Of a stretch of DNA of 64,000 bases, positions 11,302 through 22,832 are shown in pieces; positions within the stretch are counted from its first letter, which is position 1; each line of letters starts with the position of its first letter. Origin of the DNA: Pezizomycotina sp. ARF18 (Eukaryota > Ascomycota). The notes beneath the pieces are model-generated. The model searched no databases and was not told the origin of the DNA. It saw only the letters and a program-made list of their open reading frames with translations. The DNA is taken from NCBI GenBank assembly GCA_002224055.1, contig AZLU01000002.1, positions 358,777 to 422,776 of the forward strand, in the 5' to 3' direction. A program made the translations under genes and the position numbers.

Positions 11302-13413
11302 ACCTGGGGCATCACTCGGGACCGTAGTAGGACTAGTGTTTGAGATTGCTTTGGATATAATATGAAATAGAAATCAATAACGTCGCTAATAATTACTAAA
11401 ATCTTCGCAACTGGAGTATCTTATAATGAGGCTCCCTATACCGCCAATACTGTGAACTAACACTAACAGGAGATACTTGGATTCTGAGTTACACAGAGCT
11501 CTAATTAAACTACTCTTATTATTATATTAACTCTGAATTTTTTTGAAGAGCGTGACCGAAAGAAAAAGCCATCTACAGAGGATTATCGAGCAACCTATTC
11601 AATTGTAAACAATCTAGACTTGCATTTACACATTTGAGTAATCACTCGCATCCGCTGATTGGCTCCAACGCTTGCCTTTGAGGTTATAATTATACAAAGG
11701 GTAGCCGTGGCAATTATAGTCGTACCTATCCTCGACGCACAGCCCTGACAGGTGCATGTAAAGAAGTTTAGTTCTTTATGCCATCAAAGTATATTTCTTG
11801 TTCTCTGCGGCACATTTTTTGTACCTTTCTCTCCTATCGTCACGACCGTCAAATAAGTTGATTTGAAAACAAATTTGAAATATAACTGCCAGTAAAGTGC
11901 AGAGGCTCCAGACTCGTGCAGCCACTAGGTCTAGGCTTGAGATTGCCATACACTACAATTCCACGCTCGCATCCTACCAATGAGGTCGAGTTATTGTCGA
12001 TCTTCTCCTCGACCAAGGCCGCTGCAGAGGGCGTCTTGGCTATGCATCATGAGATTGTATTCTCCTACCACACAAATAAAGTGGGGCAAGAGCTTCAAAT
12101 CAAATTTAAAAGGAAAACCGATTTCTTTCAAGTGTATTGCCACTAACTTTTTGGATTGAAAACCTAGCGGGCAGTAGTTTTCCTAATAACGGTGCATAAA
12201 TCTCATGAGATTGTTTATCTTGGCTGCAAATCTTTCTAAAAAATATCTGTAATACTCGAGTGAGCGGGTGTCGACAAAAAATGTAGAACGCGCTTATAAG
12301 CGGTTTTTTGTCGCAAAAGAAAAAGGCCAATAGCTGATTTTAGCTACCCATATACCGAGACATCCATTTAAGTATTTGTTATACATCTCGCTGGAGGATT
12401 CGATTGAATCCTCCGACTGTTTATTGATCTATTTATCTAGCTAATGAATTTGTTTCTATGTGAATGATACTTTTATTACTCCAACATTCGGCAGGCCCGG
12501 AAGATCTGCGGGTGCCCGAACTAGCTAATGATAACCGGTAACACAGAACACTCGGCTATGTAGCTTGACCTGCAGCAGAGGCTAATCCCCAATTGGATAA
12601 GCCTGTTATCATCCTGCTTCCTTCACAACATCTCAGCCTTGATATCGCGCCCTTTTCGTTCATTTATTGCTGCTCAATTAACAAAATACGACGCCCCAGG
12701 AAGAGTTTTTGATCCTTCGGGTAGCATTGTTAAACTGAAGCATTATAGATCGCATGAAAGCGACACGTAAGAGTCTAAAACGAATACTTGAAGCTACATC
12801 TAGTTTACATATGGGTACAATTGTATCTCTATGCAAATGGAACTTAGAACGAGAAATTATATAGAGCGGGGCTGAAGGTCTGGGCCGATCGCGATATCGC
12901 TTCCGCGCTTAAGCGCTCTTAGCGGAGCCGTTATACTAGTACATGGATTTTTTATTCGAGTGTTTCTTTAGCAAGGCCTGCAAGGCCCAAGGATATTTTG
13001 GTATTCGCATTAGCTCACCAGGCAAGGAGTTGTTGGGTAATTCTGAGGTAGTGTGCGCGGTGAGTCACTACCTTTGCCTCTTGCTTTCCCCGGTTTATGA
13101 GTTCAGCAAGTGAGGGATTGGTATTACGTTGCCGCCATCCTTTATTACGATTCAGGCGGCTGGTTAGATTATAGTCCCGTGGCGATTTCTACGGCGAGAT
13201 TCTTGCATTGCTAGTATTTCTACTCTGAATAGCGAGTAAAGATAACATCATTGTCGATAATTTTAAGGCAATCTATTTAAATAAGCTACCCAGAATCCAT
13301 TTTTTAGTTACTAGAGTCTATGAGCCTTTGTCTGTCTTCACCAATCTATAATAAAGGCAAAAGCAGTAAAGTAGGAACCTCGTTTAGACCTATATTATTT
13401 TTGAACTTCGGAT
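11302..13413. other. Intergenic, no gene recognised
   Basis: Two kilobases of mixed composition. Small palindromes such as GCGCTTAAGCGC near 12906-12917 are present, but no coding family, tRNA or clear repeat is visible. Short frames at 11916-12146 (+) and 12106-12330 (-) have no recognisable product. Confidence 0.4.
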
Positions 13414-14453
13414 ATGGGATTTTCGGCGACTCAATTTACTTGCATCAACGGAGACCAAGCCACTTTTCCAGCCTGCGAATTTATCGAGCCAAAGGACCTC
13501 ACTGAATGCTCGACCCTCACCGGATCGCAGCTCAGAGGCTGCTGGTGTAACCAAATTTTTCTAAACAATCTATACGAGTAAACCCCCTCGGTTTCCAACA
13601 GTAATTCATTAATCGTGGCGAAACCCCTTCTCAATGAGACTCCTTTAAAGTGCAGTTTATACTATCCTAGCGTACTAATAGATGTGAATCTATCTCCTTA
13701 GCTGCGTAAACGATCAATACGTCTGCTTTGGCTATCTGAGGGGCCGCCTCTTCCTATAAGCCCGTTTTCGACAATTGGAAGACCAACTGCCCCGACGCGA
13801 CAACTCTGACTACGTCTCCGATAATCACCCCATCGCATATCATTTCTGATGGCGGATGTATCGAACCTCACTTGCCATGCTATAATTCTCGCGATCTCTA
13901 CAACCATGTAGCAATAACCTCATCGACGTGCCGACATCTTGCTTTACGGCGACAAATTCGGCCTGCTATACCGCGCAGTCTACAGCGCTCTCTCACTACC
14001 GGGAATGCCTCTGCGGGCCGGACTTGATACAATTGAATTACCTGCGCTCTCGAGTAAATAGCACTTGCTTCGGGCAGGATTTCAATCCGGAGGATATACT
14101 GGTTAATCGCGAATGTAACACGGCGTTTGTTTCCTCCATTTTGGCAGAACTTACTGCTACTGAAGTAAGAGTCTTTGACGAGAAATTAGTCTACTGCGAC
14201 GCATTGAGGCGAATTTGGAATTGACAATATTTATAGGCGCCTGAACAGGATCACCTACTGCTACGGCAAGGGCACACTCGCTGTTACAGAACCAACGGCG
14301 ACTGATGCTGCTGGGGACAGCGGCAGCTCGGTAAGCAATGGTCGAGCATCTGACACTTCAGCTCCACTACCACTACGTCGCGGGGTTTCTCTCCTCATCA
14401 TCGTTTGGTTGAAACACCATTACTCACCACATATCTTACTATTCTGATTTTAT
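13414..14453 (+). CDS. Cysteine-rich extracellular protein with Ser/Gly linker and C-terminal membrane segment
   Basis: A run of fungal extracellular Cys-rich sequence. At 13432-13580 it reads TCINGDQATFPACEFIEPKD, then ECSTLTGSQLRGCWCNQIF. At 13925-14115 it reads PTSCFTATNSACYTAQ, YRECLCGPDLIQLN, VNSTCFGQDF and RECNTAFVS. An ITYCYGKGTL block and a Gly/Ser/Thr-rich linker (TATDAAGDSGSSVSNG) follow, then a short hydrophobic stretch (GVSLLIIVWL) near 14380-14415. The order of Cys domains, linker and helix is that of many fungal cell-wall or plasma-membrane anchored proteins. The spacing of the Cys residues is not a clear CFEM pattern. The Met at 13414 is the nearest in frame, but a signal-peptide exon is probably missing upstream. 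The stretch between the two Cys clusters (13585-13920) is interrupted or contains introns. Function unknown. Confidence 0.45.
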
Positions 14454-14639
14454 GTGTAGCGATTGTAGCGGCAGTTTAGATCGTCAAAGCGCAAGGTCGG
14501 ATCTATTATATCGATGAGCCTTTGCCTTCATTTATTCACGCGTATAACCGCAACCACGTAACAGATAGATAAAAGCGCAAATTTTTTTTTATTATATTAT
14601 TATACTAAAGTCGCTTTCTTCATGAATACTATGGTAACC

Positions 14640-16600
14640 TTAAGTAAGACCATACCTGTGGATGATTATTTGTAGTGGAATTTCGCGCTTGCAAAGCCAC
14701 TGTTTCTGCGTCTGCGTCGACGGCCTAGATGAATTGAGGGCGATAGCCTGTATCAACAAGAGCTTGCGGAAAAAGTGATAGATTGGAGATAATCTGGAAA
14801 TGTCAAGGTAATATGTTCCGCAAGACCGTATTCGGAGTTCTTGGACACTTTCGATACGCTGAGAACGGTGTATTTCGAAAACTATACGCGAAAGGATATG
14901 CAAGAGTTTAGCGAGTCGATGTTACATCCGGGGAGAGATATCACCGAGGACCAAATTCATGCGCTAGTAAAACAGGTGGTTAACAAGGCGGAGGGTTTTC
15001 TTGTGGACTAGGCTAGTTGTGCGGACCCTAGTGAAAGACATCCGGAAAGACGCTTCGTTTAGTGATCTGCAACGCACCCTCGAAGCAACACCCAGGATCT
15101 AAACGCTCTTTTCCGGAAGATCTTAGGTAGTATTGACGAATCTTTAAAACGGTCCAAAATTGTTCTCAGGCTTGCGATAGACAATTCATTTGTCCGAGCA
15201 TTAAATGCCTTGATTTATTCCTGGATCGGCGACCTCGAAGACCCTGATTTCCCTTTTAACCAACCTTTCAAGTATACGGCGGAAGAAGTGGATTCTCGAA
15301 TCTTAACCGTTCGACGCCAGATAGACGATTGACGAAAGGCTTGCTCGAATTGAGAAGCGACACAAGGGAACCATTAATCAAGACGAGAGCCTTACTCGAA
15401 GTGAGACGCGGCCCAGAAAAACAATTAATCAAGACGAAAGGGTCACTCGAACTGAGCAACGACACAAACATACCATTTTCAAGTATCGATCGAGCATTTC
15501 CACCGAACAGTTAGAGACTACCTTAAGGACATGTGGAACAAAGAGGAATTATCGGTGGCCCAAGTACTAGTTCAAAGCATGAGCAAATTCACATACTGTA
15601 GATTACGGCTCGCGGAGGCGAAATTCGGCTTATTTTAGAATATTTCCATCCCAACCAAGACGAAAACTGAGAGTTTTTTGATCCCCTCTTCGATGTCAAT
15701 TCGGGTAGTTCCCAGAGCAGCGGCATTTCACGGAGATTTTAACCTGGATGCGAAAAATCGAATACGTTCCTCCGACGAGGGTTATCGACGAGTTCAGCAA
15801 GGTTGCTTATAGCTACCGTTGCCTCGCGAAGGTGCACACCAAGTGGATCAACGTAGCTCGATAACAACGTGTCTCTCTCAGAGTGTGTCTGAATACTCTG
15901 TTCAGCGAGTGCAAATCAGGAAGCAAGCTGTTATGTGCATGCGATGCCTCCTACTAGCCGTGAAGCAACTGCGCAGCAATCTTTGGCTCACAATTCAATG
16001 GCTCTGAGGGCCCACCATACCATGGCTCTGAGGACAAACTAAATTTACTTTTCCATCGCGGCAAATATTCTAGATCCCGACTTGGTACGGTATTTATTAA
16101 GAAACGGTGCATCGTCAAACGACCTTGTGTGTATTGAAACTGAAGATCACCTCGAGGAGATATCCCAACTCGAGAGATACCGGTATCGAATCGTTCCCTA
16201 TATTTTGGCTCTGGAAGCTTAGAAATGTCACCCAGACGTGAGAGATTGGGAGACGGATGCGGGGCGGTTTCGCTCGCCTTTCTATGACTTTCGGTTCCCC
16301 GATTTTCTCGAAGTCGCCAAAAATATTTCTGGAACATGGAGCGAAGGACATAATCTTTCTCACAACAACGGAGACGGTGCTTTCCAATGGCATGGAAGGT
16401 TGGACTGGACCGCGGTACGATGCGCCGCTCGAGATTAAACACTCAGAGCCACAGAATCTCAATGATATCTTTTTTATTGACCTAGAAAAATTCCTACAGC
16501 TTCACGGCCAAACCTTAAGCTGGATGCTTATCAAACTCCGGCGGGGTCGGATCATTCGTCTTCACCTCGACAGGAGACTCGTCATTCCGAGGCCCGTATA
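14640..16600 (+). pseudogene. Relic of a NACHT/NLR-type STAND protein (fungal, DUF7791-like region)
   Basis: The plus strand at 14650-15280 carries the post-P-loop half of a fungal NLR ATPase. CFCVCVDGLDEFEGD, the Walker B-like DGLDEFEGD of this class, lies near 14695-14740. It is followed by a damaged sensor region (WTLSIR), YFENYTRKDMQEFSESML-like sequence at about 14870-14920, then ALVKQVVNKAEGF (14962-15000), TRLVVRTLVKDIRKDASFSD at about 15010-15065, LQRTLEATP, and LIYSWIGDLEDPDF at about 15210-15250. This order is typical of fungal NACHT proteins, where the D-E-F-x-G-D core is followed by the Q-I-V-x-K-A-x-G-V-F-L-W-x-x-L-V block. No P-loop or N-terminal effector domain is visible upstream, where an unrelated Cys-rich gene lies. 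Several frames are used. Beyond 15500 the similarity fades into unassignable sequence. Such proteins act in non-self recognition; this copy looks truncated at its 5' end. Confidence 0.6.
15341..15482 (+). repeat. 51-bp (17-codon) tandem repeat inside the NLR relic
   Basis: Units begin at 15341, 15392 and 15443, exactly 51 bp apart, the third partial. In one frame they read LLELRSDTREPLIKTRA, LLEVRRGPEKQLIKTKG and SLELSNDTNIPFSS. The period is a multiple of three, and the units differ mainly by substitutions, which suggests the repeat evolved while the frame was translated. Confidence 0.8.
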
Positions 16601-17003
16601 AACCTGCTTCTGCTGATAATCTGCATAATATCTCCCGTAAACATGCAGAAATCTTCGGAATCGTATCAAGTTCCCGTGAAATATTGAGAACATTCACTTT
16701 CGAGGAGTATTGGAAACTTTCAACCAAAGCTTGTTGCCTCATCTCTCAAACATGATTTAACAAATCAACAAGGTAAGATTCGAATTGGCAATTGTAAAGG
16801 GATCTTAAAAATAATCAATGATGATAAACAGGGAACTTCTGCACGATCGATATTAGACGCTTAGAATAATTGACCATGACCATCCAGAAACTGGATAAAT
16901 CATTTGATACACGGCACTTAGTAATCCAAAACCATCAAACAAAAGCCGCTTGAATGTTCGCGAGTATAAAGTAATATACAAGCAGGACATAAAATAAGCC
17001 TCC
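16601..17003. other. Intergenic, AT-rich
   Basis: No gene or repeat recognised between the NLR relic and the 3' end of the minus-strand DUF7587-like gene. Confidence 0.4.
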
Positions 17004-18044
17004 CTAATCGGAAACACAAAAAATACCCCGTTCTGCTAGATGGGCAATGAATTGTATATACACTTGGATCACCCGAACCGTTTCGCCCTCACCATTCTGA
17101 TAAAACACAATAATTCCGGTAATAAAGATTTGATGAAGTTTGCCACAGCGATGCTGCCTGATCCAACACGGCAAAGTCGGTGTCGGGTTCAATCTTGCTA
17201 GTGTCGATATGCGGATACGTTCGACCAGTTCGTAAAGCGGAATGGGGTACCACATGACGTGATCGATCAAGAAATTCACTGTCGTGGCGTATATTATATG
17301 AGAATTGACGTCGCGTATTACCATACCGAGCCAAATGCCAGTCTACAAGGAAATACTCACATTCGAAATATTCCACCCTTACTACCGCCTGGGGTAATAT
17401 CTACCCAAGCAAAGATACTCGTCATTCCTCCGTGCCGCCCTACCAACCCTCTGGTTCAACCCCATGTTCCTAAGCAGCTGCCGCGTACGAAAACAGCGGC
17501 CAATTTGCGCTGTATCTATCTTCGCGATACGCACGTTCGTGTGCGTATATCTACGAAAACCCCGAACCCCCGAATAAGTTTCTCCGCCCACCTCTCAGCG
17601 CTCTCCTTGTTGGAGAACAGAGAAACGAAAGGAGAAGGCTCGCTGAAAGTCCTACTCCAGTGCATGTGGTTGACGACGGCGTCTGCGAACGGAAATGTAC
17701 TGCCCGGGAATGGATCACCGGAAAAATTTTCCGCGTTTTGCTTTCCGGTTGAAATCCGCATGAGGAGGAGTAATAAGTCGCAGATTTATCGTAGAAGACC
17801 CGTACAAGTACGGCGGTAATTGCTCGGGAGGCACGGTGTTGCTGAACAAGTGCATCGCGTCTGTCGTGGTCATTACGATGTCGCCTGCTAGACATACCGA
17901 TGGCTTTACCCCTGGATACAGCATCGCTTCACGGTCTACTGTGGTATACTCCATGACTAATGCCCGATCGTATGAGGATACCCAACGCGTTTTTTTTAAA
18001 CTGATATTTTCGTTGGATATTGTCGTCGTGCAGAGTGCCCACAC
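17004..18044 (-). CDS. DUF7587-like fungal protein (frame interrupted)
   Basis: On the minus strand the translation includes LPPYLYG and VFYDKSATYYSSSCGFQPES (about 17840-17780). Then comes DPFPGSTFPFADAVVNHMHW followed by SRTFSEPSPFVSLFSNKESA at about 17720-17610, then AERWAEKLIRGFG, and IDTAQIGRCFRTRQLLRNMG at about 17530-17465. The pattern (a leader LPxxLYRV-like segment, an N/D-H-x-x-W motif, then PSPFVSLF/WS with a following helix, then an I-D-T strand) is what I know of the fungal DUF7587 domain, which is often fused to other modules and has no established function. The C-terminal part (17376-17004) reads in several frames (LVDWHLARYGNTRR; EFLIDHVMWYPIPLYELVER). The start at 18044 is simply the first Met of the leading frame. 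Family assignment is moderate and the boundaries weak. Confidence 0.45.
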
Positions 18045-20127
18045 CCAAAATGACGGTCGTGTACATAAAGGGGACCTTCTCCCACCTAGCTAGTTCTTTC
18101 TTAGTTCAGGAGATTCATTCCATTTTTCATCCATGATAGTGGTGGTTGCTTTTCATATATAGCGACTGCATCACACTACGACAATATAAAGGGGAGAAAG
18201 CTATGTCGCTTTGAAGCTGCGAATTGACGGTAAACTGATATCCTCCTAGTTGGATTGGTTATTGCAAAATCAGCGAGAAGATATTTTCAAAGGGTTCGTT
18301 CTCGAGTTCTCGAATTGCGTAAGGAGAGACACAGAATTGTGTCGGCGGGAATATAAATATCGATGGGAGATTAAATACTATCGCTATGCCCTATCTTCAC
18401 TAATCTATAACTTCAGCGTTATCTAATATCATCTAAACCACTTTTAAATCAAAATATAATTTTGGGATCCACTCAAGTGAAGTCGTCTCGCTGAAATACT
18501 ACTTATTCCAATGACGCACCCCGTACAGGATATATACAACCAACTATTATTCCCCTTTATAGTCCGAACAAGCGACTTATAAACGAATAGAATCGCCAAA
18601 GTTCCACGCTATAACGGACGCTAGTATATAATCTGCAACCAACCGAAATTTCTAATACGCTTTAGTCCAAAGAAAAGTCACTTCATGAAATAAGTAGAAT
18701 CGGCTAGAAGTTCAGGCGATTGCAGACGCTATCAGAGTTATTATTATTATTATATCCTACGGGAGGAGAGATTAAGCTAAAACTAAAGTTGGTCTTCCAG
18801 CACCTTGAGCATACCCGGTGAATTTTGAGAGGGGTCTGCGGAGACTAGCATATATTCTCCTTCAGAAGGGTCTGCGAGACCACTTAACAGGCGATCTCGT
18901 GTTTACTGCAGTGCTTCGCTTTTTCTCCACATTTAACGCACATGGCGTCGCATTTTGATTCTATTCCTGACGCGTACGTATTCGATGAAAGTTCCATGGA
19001 CTGCTCTTTTACATCGAAGAGTTCATATTCTGCGTGAGAACGCTCACCAAAATTTGCGTGATACGCTCAGTCAAAATAGCATCACAACATCCGCTCTTTA
19101 GCACGTAATTTTTTTTTTTTTCACAAACCACAGAATCCAACCCGTAGCAAACCGTTTCGCTAATTATGTTACTCTTCAAGTAATGCTTAGTCCTCAATTA
19201 AAAATACTCTCAATTTCGAAGACCTTTTTTCAGCACCGCAAATTAGTTACACCGTTCTAGACCAGGCGGTAGAAGTTATTACACCACTTTTGCTGGTAAT
19301 GCTAACGTACACCCCCCCCCCCCGGGCACGTCTTCAATTTGCTCCTATAAGATATGGCAAATGAGAAACCTACGCCAGGGTGCCACGAGCGTTGAATAGC
19401 GCTTTTTTTTTTTTTTTGGTCAATTCCTGTTGGTACTATATGGGGTTTTACTGTTTAGGTGCCTAAGAGGTGCCTAGTTGCTCATCATTAACGTCCCTTA
19501 ATCCTTCGAGTAAAGAAAACCGCGATATCTAGAATTGGCATCGCAATGGTAGCAACGGAGGACTAACAGTGGAGTCGGATCAGTGCTCGAGTTTTACTTT
19601 GGCCAAAATCCGGGCCCCCAGTTTTTCGTTATATTAAAATAGAAGAGAAAAAAGTATAGCTAGCGAATTTTTGTTAAAACAAAACAAACAAAAAAATTGT
19701 AAAACATCTGTACAGAAAGTAATAACATGAAAAAGAAAAAAAAAAAAAAGTTGAAAAATATAGGAGAGGTTAATCTATATCCCTTTTCCTAAACCATGTT
19801 TATCCGTCCGTCCTCTGTAGTTTTATGGCATAAAGGGAGAAAAGGAAATGAAAAAGCTTTTGAACAAGAAATAAGATCGTAATGATAGGAAAAAAATCAA
19901 GTTTTTTTGTTCTCCGCCGGGAGTTGTTGATAATGTCGTTTTAGCGAGAACACCCTTCCGATGTTGCGACTCTGCAAGCCGAGATTCTCAGCTTAAGACT
20001 GCTGGGCTTGCTTGACATTAAGAGCTATAGGGGAAATCCTTTTGTTAGCAATTCCAATCCTTCCCATAAACAAAAACCATCCGCAATCACCACCACTCGT
20101 CCAGGAAAAAAAAAAAAAAAAAAGAGG
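18045..20127. other. Intergenic, AT-rich, with homopolymer runs
   Basis: No gene recognised. It includes poly(T) runs near 19109-19121 and 19403-19418, a C12 run at 19312-19323, poly(A) near 19736-19749, and one isolated copy of the 19-bp repeat motif at 19218-19239. Confidence 0.45.
19218..19239 (+). repeat. Isolated copy of the AAGACTTTTTCAGCACCGC motif
   Basis: Reads GAAGACCTTTTTTCAGCACC then GC, preceded by CAATTTC as in the body B copies of the large arrays. It is the only copy left of 26 kb and faces the plus strand. Confidence 0.7.
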
Positions 20128-22832
20128 TCAAAACTCACCCCTCGGCAACCTCGGCTCCCCTTCCTCCCACGGCACCCCGCATCCTCCCTCAACATATCAT
20201 GAATCCACCTCCCATTTGGCTGCAACTTCTCCCCTCCCGCAAGCTTCGCCGCCAAATACATAAAATTCAAACTATTCCCCACAGTGCCCACCTCATCGCT
20301 CACGCTAACTTCGCGTAATCCGACATGCGCTTGTACGTCGTTCGTCGGTGAGTAACTCGAACAGGTGGCGCGCGACGGCGGCGGAATCGCCGATGTCGAC
20401 GAGGTAGCCGTTCTTGCCGTGCTGGACTTGGAGGGGGATACCGCCGGCTTTGGTGGCGATGATGGGGATTCCTTTGTGGAGGGCTCGGAAACTTTGACTT
20501 CGAAGCCTTCGCGGGTGGAGAGCTGGAGGGCGATTTGGCGCAGCTGAGGAGGAGTTTAAGACTGTTTTTTTTTTTTTATTCGGAAGGTTGTTAGTGAGGG
20601 CATTTATTTGGATGAGGAGGAGATAGCGGGTTGGGTTTGTCTGTCTGGATGTGAAAACTTACGCTGATCGGATGGTGGGATGCGCATGACGACAATGTCG
20701 GGAGCGTACTGTGAGTACTCCGGGCGCTCAATAATCTCGATGGTCTGATCGTAGATTATCGAAGCATCCGGATCATCAATAGCACCGTGCCCACAGCTAA
20801 AAGAGAGTCAGTATGCAATTTTTCGGATGTAAGGGTGTCAAGGAGCATATGCATAAAGGTGGAGGAAAGCGGGGAGAGCACATACATCAAGAGCTGAGGA
20901 ATCTTCGCCAACGGCATGACGTTGTCAAGCTTCTTGCGGAGGCGAGCGTACGAGTCGACAACGCTCGGGATACCTTTGCTGGGATCGAAACGAGCAACCT
21001 GGACGATGTACTCGCGGGCAGGGTAGGTCAGCCTGGCCATCCTGAGCTCGGTGCACATGTTCCTGAAGTTGTGGTGTAGTAGCGGAGATCCCAGTCCCTC
21101 AACTTCTTGGAGAGACCGTCGAGCCTAAAGAAAAATTTGAACGGTCAGCATTACTTCGGAAGGAATTGAAATGGAAGGGGGGGGGGGGTAATACGACCAA
21201 TCATAGCAGCACCCATAAGACCAACGCGTTCCCTCGGACATCAGCAGGGATAAACGTCGCGACGGGATGACTGAGGAAGATATCAGCCTGCTTGATGCGG
21301 TCCCAGAGGTAACCCAGACTTCAGCAGCGGCAGAATTCTGGACGCCGACGAGCTCGCTCCTGATCTCGATGTGGCTGCGGTAGACGACGGGGACGTCCGG
21401 GCGGGCCTTCTTGATCATGGGGATCAGACCGGGCATCTGCGGATCGTCAATGAAGATGACGTCGGCTCCACCTTTCGCCAGGGGGCCTCCGGGGAGAGCC
21501 AGTAGCGGTTGGCGTTGTACTCGATCCAGTGGGTGAATGATCTTGCTGCTCCTGCGTGAAGCGGACGGACGGGTCGTTGACGCCCTGGAGATGTTGTGGT
21601 TGTTCTTGGTGGTACGGAAGACGGCCGGGTTCGGTTTGGGACGTACCTGTCGAAAATTAGCCGTGACCAAGACGAATATTTGGAGAGAAGTGGGGAAAGC
21701 TTACCACTTGGCGTCAACACCAAGGTGATGGAAGAAGCGGATCATCGCGTGCCTCATCAACGCGACACCGCCACCCTGAGGAGTGGAATTGAGGATGGCA
21801 ATCTTGATCTTCTTGGACTTCAGCTCGGCCGCATACTTCTGGACGGCTTCAGGTGGTCGGGCGGACGGAGTTCTGGAACTGCTCGAGGTCCGCCTGCAAT
21901 TCGATGGTGAAGTTGGCGTCGACCTCAACCTGGTTGCGGAAACCAATGGAAAGGCGGGTTATGGTTGGGGCCAAAGTACATAATCGCCTTGCGGACGGCA
22001 GAATCAGCCTGCTCATCAACCGAAACAAGCAATTCCTCTTCGCAGTCGGGGCTGTAGGTGGTTTCCCCTTGTCCGGCCTCGCTGGTCATCGTGTGGACGT
22101 GCAAGATAAAAGGGACGATATCGCGCTGGGTCCAGAGGATTTCCGCAATCTTCGGGCAGTGATGCTTGGCACCTTCGCTGATGCCGGCGCCGACGAACTT
22201 TGCGTGGTGGTCGGAGGCAAACTTGTCCAGCTGGATCATGACGTAACCCTTGATCATATCGGCCAGCTCGCGAGGACTGGAGTCCTTAATCTCCATCCTC
22301 TCGATGGAGAAATCGATCGAGTAAGTTCCGTCGTGGATGCTCAGGCCGACGTCAAGCTGCTCGCCGTAGACCATCGCAGCGACACCGCAGTACATGGGCT
22401 GTCAGGTCACCACAAGTTAGCAGCTTCTCCAAAGAAAACAGCTTTAAAGTGCTGGAAACAAGACAATGCAGAGCTCAAGATTACCAAGTAGCAACATGAG
22501 GGATGCTGAGCCAATAAAAACAGGAGATATGCCGCCGAAACGCTACAAAGCCGCGAGAAGAAAAACAACGAAGGTCCCTGAAAAGAGAATTTCGACAACA
22601 AGCAAACAGAAGTGAGTAAATATAGCTAGCTTACCGTGAGAGTAATAGCTCCCCAGCGTTCCTTCTCGCTGATCGTACTCTGGCGGCGCTTGGTAGCCCT
22701 CGACGGCAAACTGGTGAAATCGGCGTGCTCGTCGATGGAGCTCTGGCGCCTCTGCGGTGGGTGACTGCGTATGTGGGCCTGCTTGCCACCCGAAGGAGAC
22801 GGGGAGGTGTTGTCGTTTGGATTCGGAGACAT
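20128..22832 (-). CDS. ccg-9: Trehalose phosphorylase, GT4 family (clock-controlled gene 9 type)
   Basis: This retaining GT4 enzyme converts trehalose and phosphate reversibly to glucose and alpha-glucose-1-phosphate; the Neurospora orthologue is ccg-9. The sequence reads from MSPNPNDNTSPSPSGGKQ through a basic, Ser-rich leader (RRQSSIDEHADFTSLPSRAT) to GEQLDVGLSIHDGTYSID, ILNSTPQGGGVALMRHAMIR and FFHHLGVDAKW. Then come GADVIFIDDPQMPGLIPMIK, RPDVPVVYRSHIEIRSELVG, EYIVQVARFDPSKGIPSVVD, and the GT4 E-x7-E site EGFEVKVSEALHKGIPIIA at 20510-20465. Exons by GT-AG and homology: 22832-22635, 22398-21705, 21646 to about 21190, 21124-20886, 20796-20663, 20543-20128. The product is about 710 aa, normal for the family. 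A few single-base frame changes are needed, for example around 21330, 21580 and 21870. Two AGGGG sites about 440 bp upstream would fit stress control, but that is inference. Confidence 0.93.

Noticed and set aside
14640-16600. Intact NLR gene
   Set aside because: No P-loop or N-terminal domain is found, and the similarity ends near 15500; only the middle of the ATPase region is recognisable.
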